Shown here one piece after another: positions 1 to 6,032 of a stretch of 8,940 nt of DNA. The stretch's first letter is position 1. Each line of letters begins with the position of its first letter. Source of the stretch: Ignavibacteria bacterium UBA6906. Its GTDB lineage: Bacteria > Bacteroidota > Ignavibacteria > UBA10030 > UBA6906. The position numbers were made by a program, and so were the translations under genes. The stretch lies in contig DKBG01000033.1 of the NCBI GenBank assembly GCA_002451155.1, forward strand, positions 18,585 to 27,524. The letters are read 5' to 3'. Below the pieces are notes generated by a model. It saw only the letters and a program-made list of their open reading frames with translations. It did not search any database and was not told where the DNA came from.

Positions 1-794
1 GTATCCGGGTCACGCATCTCTCCAATCACAATCATGTCAGGATCCTGCCGCAACGACTGGACGGCGCCGTCCTTGAATGACAGAACATCGCGGCCCACCT
101 CGCGGTGACGGACAATGCAACGGTCCGGCTTGTGAACGTACTCGATCGGAGACGCAATGATCACAATATGCGCATCAACAGTGTGGTTGTTGGCGTCAAT
201 GATGCTGTCAAGGGTGGTGCTCTTTCCTGACCCGGTGATCCCGGTGACAAGTGTCAGGCCCTGAGTGGTGTGAGCAAGGCTGAGAACGCGGGTGACATTT
301 GCGTGCATCTCCAAACCCTTGTACGGGCGGATGATGGCGTTGATCGCACGCATATTGAGTGCGAGATGGTCAAGGTCGAAGTACGCGTTCGCGCGGAACC
401 TGTACATCCGGTCTTCTTCGATGATGCTGTAGGAAAAGTCGAGACTCCGGTTTTCGTACAGAAAGAGACGCTGGCGTTCAATCAGGATGGCCTGGATGAG
501 GACGTTGAACTCGTCGAGCGTAAATTTCCCGAATTCCTTGCTCGGCTTCTTGTCACCATAAATGCGGTACCAGATGAAGTTGGTGCTGCCGAATCCCCCT
601 ATGTCGATATCGGACGCGTTGACCTTCGACATTTGCAGAAGGTAGCTGTCCATGAGCTTTCTCAGCGCGGTCCGCTCGGCCGGTGAGAGTTTGGAGACCA
701 GATCACCAATCAGCATTTGCCGTTCCATTCCGGGAACGGTTTCCGGAATAGAGGCAGCAATCTCCTGCAACAATTTGATGGCGGTCTCAATCAT
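1..794 (-). CDS. pilT: PilT/PilU-like pilus retraction ATPase, 3' end cut off by the window
   Basis: Secretion-superfamily hexameric ATPase, expected to act at the cytoplasmic base of a type IV pilus, where PilT-type motors power fibre disassembly. The first 264 codons are visible. Residues 1-58 form a helical N-terminal extension longer than in classical PilT. 'NASDIDIGG' follows near residue 59, at the place of the PilT 'ASDLH' motif but with Asp for His. The Walker A loop GITGSGKST is at 185-193 and Walker B 'RQDPDMIVIGEMRD' at 249-262, with its catalytic-type Glu kept. The Asp box is unusual: 'IIASPIEYVH' replaces the family's 'xIEDPIExVH', so both acidic residues are gone. The His box lies outside the window. 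The ATG is chosen because AGGA lies 9 nt upstream. The gene follows the pilB terminator and has its own promoter region. PilT or PilU paralogue is most likely; motor direction cannot be read from sequence. Confidence 0.88.
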   Translation of the reverse strand, partial: MIETAIKLLQEIAASIPETVPGMERQMLIGDLVSKLSPAERTALRKLMDSYLLQMSKVNASDIDIGGFGSTNFIWYRIYGDKKPSKEFGKFTLDEFNVLIQAILIERQRLFLYENRSLDFSYSIIEEDRMYRFRANAYFDLDHLALNMRAINAIIRPYKGLEMHANVTRVLSLAHTTQGLTLVTGITGSGKSTTLDSIIDANNHTVDAHIVIIASPIEYVHKPDRCIVRHREVGRDVLSFKDGAVQSLRQDPDMIVIGEMRDPD

Positions 795-819
795 TGGGGG
801 GTATCCTGTGACACTGAAC

Positions 820-849
820 AAATTGGCGCATTTTGAACAGTTCCAATTT
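820..849. promoter_or_regulatory. Inverted repeat overlapping the -7 box of the PilT-like gene
   Basis: AAATTGG (820-826) and CCAATTT (843-849) form a 7-bp inverted repeat with a 16-nt spacer. It covers most of the -7 element of the minus-strand housekeeping-type promoter and its expected start site. That is where a repressor operator or a leader hairpin would sit. The arms are AT-rich, so chance is possible. Confidence 0.3.
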
Positions 850-873
850 AGAATTATGACTTGGGAAAGTCAA
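843..873 (-). promoter_or_regulatory. Housekeeping-type (-33/-7) promoter of the PilT-like gene
   Basis: On the minus strand TTGACT (873-868) and TAAATTGG (850-843) have exactly 20 nt between TTG and TA. The second box matches the Bacteroidetes -7 consensus TAnnTTTG at all but one defined position. The same boxes also read as a sigma-70 pair with 17-nt spacing. The expected start near 837 gives a leader of about 45 nt. Confidence 0.5.
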
Positions 874-982
874 TTTGATCGAAACTTTAAGACAACGGAT
901 GTATCTGGCAAAAAGGCAAGAAGATATGGTGAATCCTTATTTTTTTCGCCTTTTTTGCCCTTTTTCGTGTCACCCTAATGGG

Positions 983-998
983 TTCAAGGACTGTGCCA
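983..998 (-). promoter_or_regulatory. Sigma-54-like -24/-12 promoter upstream of the PilT-like gene
   Basis: The minus strand reads TGGCAC-AGTCC-TTGAA (998-983), against the RpoN consensus TGGCAC-N5-TTGCA. The -24 half is perfect and the spacing correct; the -12 half has GA instead of GC. Fifteen bases of it match the pilin-operon promoter except at one position. The predicted start near 972 leaves a leader of about 178 nt. Confidence 0.5.
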
Positions 999-1374
999 AT
1001 GCTCGCCTTTTCTCAGGCTTTCAAATGAGCTGAAAATGACCTTCCCAGACTTGGTCCCCGTAGCGGCATTTGTAAATTCTGCCCCTCGATTGAGGATATT
1101 AGCCAACCAGCCAAAGAGGCGCACCCCTCCTCTCCCCCCAGGATAACGGTATTGCCAACGGGAGCCGGCTACGGAGAACACTGCAGAGGGCTGTCCATGC
1201 GAGCTCTTTGCGGTTGCCCGTCTGCATGCCTCCGAAGATCCGTCACGGAGAGCCGATGCTCGATGAAATCCGTGCCCGGGCAGTGAGGGTTCGACAGAAC
1301 CTGAGGGATGACGCATAAGGAATGACCTGATATCATTCGGTCTTCTTTCCCGGTGGGTGGCGGCTGGAAAGACA

Positions 1375-1406
1375 AACAGCCTCGCCGGAAAACCGACGAG
1401 GCTGTT
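1375..1406 (-). terminator. Rho-independent terminator after pilB
   Basis: AACAGCCTCG (1375-1384) pairs perfectly with CGAGGCTGTT (1397-1406). The stem continues inside as CGG/CCG around an AAAA loop after one C/A mismatch. On the minus strand it is followed by TGTCTTTCC and lies 22 nt past the pilB stop codon. The plus strand has no T-run, so the direction is clear. Confidence 0.75.
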
Positions 1407-1427
1407 CTGAGCGAAAAGACACGCTGC

Positions 1428-3218
1428 TCATTCGTCCGTCGTTGCTGAGGCGATTTCCTCGATTGTCGTCTGGCCTTCCTTGATTCGTTCGATCCCTGAC
1501 CGCCGCAGAGTCCACATTCCGTCCTTCGTAGCCTGCACCCGGATCTCCTCTTCGTCCACATCGTCACCGGATTTCATGATGATCCCCCTGACCTCGCGGC
1601 TGAAGAAGAGTGCCTCATGAATGGCCGCCCTGCCTTTGTACCCACCGTTACACTTGTCGCACCCGGCAGCCTCATAGATCGTGTGGGTCTCCAGATCCTC
1701 CTCCACAAAACCAAACTTCAGACAGGCATCCCGATCGAGTTCATCCTTCGGAATCGGCCGTTTGCACGACGGGCAGAGAGTCCGGATCAGCCGCTGGGCT
1801 ACAATGATGTTGATGGCATAGGCAATGAGAAATGGTTCGATCCCCATCTTGTACAAACGGGAAACTGCACTCGGGGCGTCGTTCGTATGCAGCGTCGAGA
1901 ATGTCAGGTGTCCCGTGTTGGCCAGCTTGATCGCGATCTCGGCCGACGCCTTATCGCGCATCTCACCGACCAGCACAATGTCCGGGTCATGACGGAGGAT
2001 ACCCCGAAGGGCCTGATCAAAATTCATCTTCGGGCCAATCCTGAGCTGGCGCGCGCCCCTGATGATGTACTCCACCGGATCCTCGACGGTCAGCACGTTG
2101 ACCGACGGATCAATGACCTGATGAAGGGCGGCGACAAGCGTCGTGCTTTTGCCGCACCCGGTGGGTCCTGTCAGGATCACGATCCCCTGCGGCCGCGCAA
2201 TCGCTCTGTAAAAGAATTCTCGCGCCGGACCTTGCAGACCGAGCTTGTTCAGATCGGTGATGACTTTCCGGTCATCCAGTACGCGGATGACGATACTCTC
2301 ATACTTGTGTCGGAGCTCGATACCGACGATCGGGATGATCGAGACGCGAAACCGGATATGGTGATCATCGATCACCCTCTGGATAAACCCGTCTTGGGAC
2401 ATCTCACGTTCAAAGCGATCGACGTTCTTCGACCGGTCCTTGACGACCGCCGCCACCGCCTCGGGCATCGTCTTTTCCTGGACATGCCAGAGTTTCAGCG
2501 CCCCGTCAATACGGAACCAGAACTCCGTCCGGTTACCTTCTTTCGCAATGACATGAATATCACTCGCGCCCTGCCGGACCGCCTCCACGAGCGCGCCTTC
2601 AACGAGATTGACCAGGGCGCTTTTGCTGATTTCGAGTTCGAGTTCTTCCTCATCGACGGCCGATTCTTCATCATCGACCTTCACCTGAATGCCCCCCTGA
2701 TCCTCGAGGAGTTTCAGGAACTCGTTTTCTGGTGGCATCACCTGGTCGAGAAGCCCCTGCAGCTCTTTCAGCCGGCAATACGCCACTTCGTATTTCTTCC
2801 CGCCGAAATTTCTCGCGATCAGCGGGATTCGCCGATCGGTCGGATCGGCTGCGACGATAATCAGTTTGTCCGGCTGTTTCTCGTCGAACTTCAGCGGCAG
2901 CATCTTCGTCTGGAGAAGCATTTCCCGCATGTTCTGCGGCAGTCCGTCGACGAAGCGCCGGATGAAATCTATCTTAGTCTTGTCAAGATTCTCATCGGCG
3001 AGATATATCTCGCGGAACGCATACAGGTCCGCGACCTCCCGGAACACGGCGTCGTGGTCGGCCCCGAAATCGTTGACCAGAATTTGGCCAAGATTGCGTC
3101 GATTCTTCTTGTCTTCTGATTCCTTGACCTTGAGCGACTTCTCGAGCGTCTCGTAGTCGATGACACCCTTTTTGAGAAGGGCGAATCCGATCTTATCTGT
3201 AATGTCAATGTGAGCCAT
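1428..3218 (-). CDS. pilB: PilB/GspE-family pilus assembly (or type II secretion) ATPase
   Basis: 596-residue cytoplasmic hexameric ATPase that drives subunit addition to a pilus or pseudopilus with the platform protein encoded just upstream. The N-terminal GspE/PilB N1-like domain is at about 1-165. An acidic linker at 180-197 leads to the N2 domain with 'GASDIHV' at 217-223. Walker A GPTGCGKST is at 351-359 (Cys for the usual Ser), the Asp box 'VEDPVEY' at 378-384, Walker B 'DPDIVLVGEMRD' at 411-422, and the His box 'STLHTNDA' around 441-448. A four-cysteine zinc motif follows: CPSC at 482-485 and CDKC at 520-523. All catalytic motifs are intact, unlike in the neighbouring PilT-like gene. 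Length is normal for PilB. An in-frame TGA 15 nt upstream fixes the ATG, but the ribosome site is weak (GGACGGAC). It lies 38 nt after pilC and is the last gene before the terminator. pilB is preferred over gspE because of the pilins and the PilT-like gene. Confidence 0.95.
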   Translation of the reverse strand: MAHIDITDKIGFALLKKGVIDYETLEKSLKVKESEDKKNRRNLGQILVNDFGADHDAVFREVADLYAFREIYLADENLDKTKIDFIRRFVDGLPQNMREMLLQTKMLPLKFDEKQPDKLIIVAADPTDRRIPLIARNFGGKKYEVAYCRLKELQGLLDQVMPPENEFLKLLEDQGGIQVKVDDEESAVDEEELELEISKSALVNLVEGALVEAVRQGASDIHVIAKEGNRTEFWFRIDGALKLWHVQEKTMPEAVAAVVKDRSKNVDRFEREMSQDGFIQRVIDDHHIRFRVSIIPIVGIELRHKYESIVIRVLDDRKVITDLNKLGLQGPAREFFYRAIARPQGIVILTGPTGCGKSTTLVAALHQVIDPSVNVLTVEDPVEYIIRGARQLRIGPKMNFDQALRGILRHDPDIVLVGEMRDKASAEIAIKLANTGHLTFSTLHTNDAPSAVSRLYKMGIEPFLIAYAINIIVAQRLIRTLCPSCKRPIPKDELDRDACLKFGFVEEDLETHTIYEAAGCDKCNGGYKGRAAIHEALFFSREVRGIIMKSGDDVDEEEIRVQATKDGMWTLRRSGIERIKEGQTTIEEIASATTDE

Positions 3219-3256
3219 GTCCGTCCGGCATCAAACGTTGGGGGATAAGTTTCATG

Positions 3257-4636
3257 TCAGCCGAGATTCCGGTTGCTCTGCTCGTTCACCACGCAGCCCA
3301 TAACGGGATTCTTGGGTTTGATCGTCGCGGTTTCCGAGGAGACGATTGTCAGTGCTGTCAGCACGATCATGATCACCATCGCAATCCAGAGTTGGATGAA
3401 GTCGATGGCATTCTTCATTTTATAGGTCGTTTCTTTTTCATAATACTCCGCCAGCTGGTATGCCGTATGCTTCACCGTCCCGGTCTCCGCCCCTGAATGG
3501 AAGCGCGAGATTGCCGTTTTCGTGAAGACGCCCGTTGCCTCAAAGGCCTCGGTGATCCCCGCCCCTTTCTGGATCATCATCGGAAGAGCGATGGTTTTCA
3601 CCTGATGCTCCATATACGAGTTGCCGCAGGCTTCCGAGGCCATCCGGATAACGTCGATGTTCTCTCCGGAACCGCTGTACAGGGCGTAGAACACCCGACA
3701 GAAGATCTCGATACTCGTTTTGTGGAGGAGCGAACCGATGACCGGGATTTTCCAGACGAATCGGTCCATGATAAATCGTCCTCGTTCCGTCATAAAGAAC
3801 CGAACAGCAAGAACGGTCGGAATGGTCAGGACAAGGAGAATGATCCAGATATTCGACACAAGGAAGTCGCTGAGCGCCAGTGTAGCCTTGGTCATCGGCG
3901 GCAGATCGATTTTGAATTTGACGAACAGTTTCGCTGTCGCAGGGAAGATGTATCCCACGTAGTAGATCACCGCGCCAAAGAGCACAATGAGAGTCACGAC
4001 AGGCGTGATCAGCGCACTCCGGAGATTCTTTTTGAATTCTGCCTGGCGCTCCAGGAATTTCGCGGTGCTTTCGTAGATCTCTGCCATGTTACCGCTCTTT
4101 GAGGCGAGACCGAGCATGTGCGCCGTGAATCTGCCGAGCACAGCTTCGTGCTTCACAAACGCCTTCTCGCTGTCTTTCCCCTGTTTCAGCTCGGTATTGA
4201 TGTCTTTAATGGTTTCCCGAAGCGTCCGGTTTTCGATGTCGTTTGCCAGCAGCTGCATGATCTCGTTGAACGGGAGCTTTTGTTTGATGAGGTCAGCACT
4301 GACCCGGACAAAGGTCACGATCTCTGTCGCCGGTGGTTTGGCTTTGAAGTCGAGAAGTCGACGCTGGACATAGATGACCCGGAAACCCATGCGCTGCAGG
4401 GCCTCTTTGACTTCAGCTTTGCTGAAGGCCTTTTGTTCGCCTGTGAAGGGCTTTTCCGTCCCTCGCTGGACTTTGAACACCCACGTACTCCGGGGGATCA
4501 CGCGGAGGATCTTAAAGTTACGCTGTTGGGCCAGCTGTGACGCCTTTTTTCGCGCGGCGCGCGCGTTTTCCGCTTCCAGCGTGCCCTGCACCGGCTTGCC
4601 GGCGGACGTCACACCTTCGATGCGAAACTCTGCCAT
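3257..4636 (-). CDS. pilC: PilC/GspF inner-membrane platform protein
   Basis: 459-residue integral membrane protein that links the assembly ATPase to the growing fibre. Two GspF repeats lie at about 105-230 and 308-432. Membrane segments are at about 207-232, 262-281 and 413-433, the usual three-segment PilC/GspF plan. The 'GNMAEI' (182-187) and 'SGAETGTV' (381-388) turns sit at matching points of the two repeats. The first ~100 residues seem to hold two related small alpha/beta units: residues 3-47, like the usual GspF N-terminal 'V..G.Li' region, and residues 70-93, which end 'GFRVIYV'. This is longer than the single unit of many homologues. A short tail (435-459) follows the last membrane helix. 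The start is well supported by GGGAGG, 9-10 nt upstream. The gene sits between the pilins and pilB, spaced 38 nt from pilB, so the two are surely co-transcribed. Confidence 0.94.
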   Translation of the reverse strand: MAEFRIEGVTSAGKPVQGTLEAENARAARKKASQLAQQRNFKILRVIPRSTWVFKVQRGTEKPFTGEQKAFSKAEVKEALQRMGFRVIYVQRRLLDFKAKPPATEIVTFVRVSADLIKQKLPFNEIMQLLANDIENRTLRETIKDINTELKQGKDSEKAFVKHEAVLGRFTAHMLGLASKSGNMAEIYESTAKFLERQAEFKKNLRSALITPVVTLIVLFGAVIYYVGYIFPATAKLFVKFKIDLPPMTKATLALSDFLVSNIWIILLVLTIPTVLAVRFFMTERGRFIMDRFVWKIPVIGSLLHKTSIEIFCRVFYALYSGSGENIDVIRMASEACGNSYMEHQVKTIALPMMIQKGAGITEAFEATGVFTKTAISRFHSGAETGTVKHTAYQLAEYYEKETTYKMKNAIDFIQLWIAMVIMIVLTALTIVSSETATIKPKNPVMGCVVNEQSNRNLG

Positions 4637-4690
4637 GACATCATTCCTCCCGTTGAACGCTCATATGTCTCTTAGAAAACGAAAGGGAAA

Positions 4691-4768
4691 CCTCCCCATA
4701 ACCTTGAGCCGCGTCCGGCACCACCAGATCCCCCTTCTGGTGAGCCGCCCACAACCCGTTAGGGGAGG
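4691..4768 (-). other. Structured intergenic element between pilin 2 and pilC
   Basis: CCTCCCCaTAAC (4691-4702) pairs with GTTAGGGGAGG (4758-4768) through 11 bp and one bulged A. Inside, CACCAGA (4722-4728) and TCTGGTG (4736-4742) form a perfect 7-bp hairpin. TGAGCCGC occurs twice (4705-4712, 4741-4748). On the minus strand the outer stem is followed by TTTCCCTTTCGTTTTC. An alternative hairpin, AGGGG/CCCCT at 4761-4776, competes for the upstream (RNA 5') arm of the outer stem. It could be an attenuator, an mRNA stability element or a small palindromic repeat. Confidence 0.5.
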
Positions 4769-4804
4769 CACCCCCTGGTTCTTCCCTGCCCCCGCCTGGA
4801 AATA

Positions 4805-5200
4805 CTAATTCACCTCGTTGACTTCAGTCCGCGAGGAATACACTTTGATTGATACCTTCACCGGGAGTGTGTTGTTGTACCCCGGCTGCGTCCCCAAACC
4901 TTCTATAACGAGCACACTATCTGTTGGCGCACCAAATAATGAGTAGGTACCGTTCATGTTCTGCAGATTGATAAAGACGGTCCGCAGGTCAAAGCCTACA
5001 AATGAACTTCCTCCACCTCCAAGCACGACGGGCCGGCGGTAGTATGCCTGGGCCGAACTCGCCGCATGAATCAGGTCATTCGCAACTGCATCGCGGTTGG
5101 TCGCCGAGGCGTGGTCGATGAACAAGGTAATCCCCACGGCGACGACAATGCCCACCACGATTGTCCCAACGATGATCAGAAGTAACTGTTGCGAGCCCAC
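4805..5200 (-). CDS. Non-canonical pilin-like protein 2
   Basis: 131-residue small membrane-anchored protein with pilin-like layout, presumed subunit of the fibre built by the neighbouring PilB and PilC. 'MGSQQLLLIIVG' opens an uncharged helix that runs to about residue 28. An amphipathic stretch follows with 'NRDAVANDL' (35-43), then 'AQAYYRRP' (50-57) and 'LGGGGSSFVG' (60-69), and a beta-rich C-terminal half ends 'VNEVN'. It is clearly a paralogue of the gene just upstream, identical or similar through the first ~70 residues and divergent after that. There is no basic leader, no [FM]TL.E motif and no Glu5. Only a Gly at position 2 could serve as a prepilin peptidase site. The start is GTG at 5200, supported by AGGGTGA just upstream and by alignment with pilin 1's ATG. 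It lies 71 nt after pilin 1 and 168 nt before pilC. Calling it a pilin rests on layout and context. Confidence 0.8.
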   Translation of the reverse strand: MGSQQLLLIIVGTIVVGIVVAVGITLFIDHASATNRDAVANDLIHAASSAQAYYRRPVVLGGGGSSFVGFDLRTVFINLQNMNGTYSLFGAPTDSVLVIEGLGTQPGYNNTLPVKVSIKVYSSRTEVNEVN

Positions 5201-5225
5201 GATTCACCCTGTTCAGTAATAGACA

Positions 5226-5260
5226 GGGACGCCCCCGGGAAACGAACCCGGCGGCGTCCC
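5226..5260 (-). other. Strong hairpin between the two pilin genes
   Basis: GGGACGCC (5226-5233) pairs with GGCGTCCC (5253-5260), and CCGGG (5235-5239) with CCCGG (5247-5251), around a 7-nt loop with one C/C mismatch: 13 GC-rich pairs in 35 nt. No clear T-run follows on the minus strand (TGTCTATTACT). It is more likely a partial attenuator or 3' stability hairpin for pilin 1 mRNA than a full terminator. Confidence 0.6.
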
Positions 5261-5271
5261 GAGATCGTCGA

Positions 5272-5694
5272 TCAGTTCTCGACCGTCGTTGCCTGACGCG
5301 TGGCGCGGACTTCCATCGTCACGCGGACCTTCGCGGATCCGTCGTTCCCGATTTCGTTTCCGGTCCCTTCAAGCCAGACGCTGCTGTCTGTCCCGGCCAC
5401 GGAAATCCGGTATGACCCGTTCGCGTTGACCCAGGGCGACACACTCGTATTCACGAGCTTCTTCAGACCGGATGCGTCACCAGACAATCCGGCAAAAGAG
5501 TTCTGACCGCCACCCAGTGAAGTCGGACGACGATAGTACTGTTGCGCACGCGCCGCCAGGTTCACCAGATCATTTACCACAGCGTCACGGTTCGCCGACA
5601 CGGCATTGTCCTGGAACATCGTGATTCCGACCGCAACGGCGATCCCGACCACGATGACACCGAGGATGATGAGCAGAAGTTGCTGCTGTCCCAT
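5272..5694 (-). CDS. Non-canonical pilin-like protein 1
   Basis: 140-residue protein and first gene of the pilin-pilC-pilB unit, so a good candidate for the major subunit. 'MGQQQLLLIILG' begins an uncharged hydrophobic helix (about 5-25) that would act as membrane anchor and fibre core. The helix seems to continue through 'NRDAVVNDL' (35-43) and 'AQQYYRRP' (50-57), recalling the long alpha-1 helix of type IV pilins, which often ends in a similar Tyr-rich stretch. 'LGGGQNSFAGL' (60-70) and a Ser/Gly/Val-rich beta domain follow, ending 'TTVEN'. Unlike textbook pilins it has a two-residue leader at most, no Phe or Met at +1 and no Glu at +5. The ATG has AAGGAG 7 nt upstream, the best ribosome site of the group. 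A sigma-54-like promoter lies about 60 nt upstream of the start codon. I do not recognise a named family. Confidence 0.85.
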   Translation of the reverse strand: MGQQQLLLIILGVIVVGIAVAVGITMFQDNAVSANRDAVVNDLVNLAARAQQYYRRPTSLGGGQNSFAGLSGDASGLKKLVNTSVSPWVNANGSYRISVAGTDSSVWLEGTGNEIGNDGSAKVRVTMEVRATRQATTVEN

Positions 5695-6032
5695 TGAGTT
5701 GCTCCTTTTGAATTATTGGTATTGTATAGAGTTACTGTACACCGAAACTCTTGCCTGGATGGCATCAAGGCCTGTGCCAGAGGAGAGATGCTTCCGACCG
5801 GGGCGAAATGCCTCTAGTTTCAGGCTTTCCCCTTCAGAGAGGTGTAATTTTGATACTCTGGATGTCAAATTTTCCCGGCGGGCAGAGCCGCTACTATCAG
5901 GTTCGACCGGGGAAGTAGTGCGGAAGAGGAAGAGAGAGGGGTAACAGGGTATCCCACCCAAGAAGCCACCCGTCGCGTTTGAGACTGGATCATGAAATTC
6001 GAGCGCATGCTACAGCGTCAGCACTGTCCCCC
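5695..6032. other. 338-base intergenic region between response regulator and pilin operon
   Basis: No convincing gene; the 82-codon minus-strand frame at 5961-5713 runs across the promoter and has no recognisable domain. The region holds the sigma-54-like promoter, a 10-base element at 5820-5829 (TCAGGCTTTC) shared with the PilT-like gene upstream region, and a 9-bp direct repeat CGACCGGGG at 5795-5803 and 5904-5912 that could be activator sites. A TTGACA at 5868-5863 (minus) has no good partner box. I see no clear terminator behind the response regulator. Confidence 0.5.
5764..5779 (-). promoter_or_regulatory. Sigma-54-like -24/-12 promoter of the pilin operon
   Basis: The minus strand reads TGGCAC-AGGCC-TTGAT (5779-5764): perfect -24 half, correct spacing, GA instead of GC in the -12 half. 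It is nearly identical to the element before the PilT-like gene. The expected start near 5753 gives a 58-nt leader. No housekeeping-type pair of the kind found at other genes is visible here. RpoN control of pilin genes is well known in other bacteria. Confidence 0.55.

Larger units (their letters stand above)
795..1374. other. 580-base gene-free region between pilB terminator and PilT-like gene
   Basis: I see no convincing gene here. The 110-codon minus-strand frame at 1316-984 and the plus-strand frame at 652-978 have no ribosome binding site or recognisable domain, and the latter overlaps the ATPase start. The region holds the two promoters of the PilT-like gene, a purine-rich stretch of A-runs near 915-970 (read on the minus strand), and an element at 1005-1022 shared with the pilin promoter region. 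The rest (1023-1374) is unexplained. Confidence 0.5.

Noticed and set aside
1005..1200. Cyclic di-GMP or other riboswitch in the gap before the PilT-like gene
   Set aside because: I looked for the GEMM core and other common riboswitch signatures on the minus strand and found none; the region also lies upstream of both predicted starts.
984..1316. 110-codon minus-strand open frame between pilB and the PilT-like gene
   Set aside because: No ribosome binding site, no domain and low-complexity composition. Its stop coincides with the sigma-54-like promoter, so it is more likely upstream regulatory DNA.
1617..3119. 500-codon plus-strand open frame
   Set aside because: It is antisense to pilB, whose domains are all recognisable. 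The translation is rich in Arg, Asp and His with no domain, as expected of a mirror frame in GC-rich coding DNA.
3497..4102. 201-codon plus-strand open frame
   Set aside because: It lies opposite pilC and shows only mirror-frame composition.
4691..4768. CRISPR-like or insertion-sequence remnant
   Set aside because: There is only one copy, no regular spacers, no transposase fragment and no target-site duplication visible. It is listed as a structured element instead.
5838..5868. TTGACA box upstream of the pilins as a housekeeping promoter
   Set aside because: At every sensible spacing the partner box is poor (TACACC or ACACCT).
5713..5961. 82-codon minus-strand open frame upstream of the pilins
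   Set aside because: It runs through the pilin promoter, has no ribosome site and does not resemble a protein.
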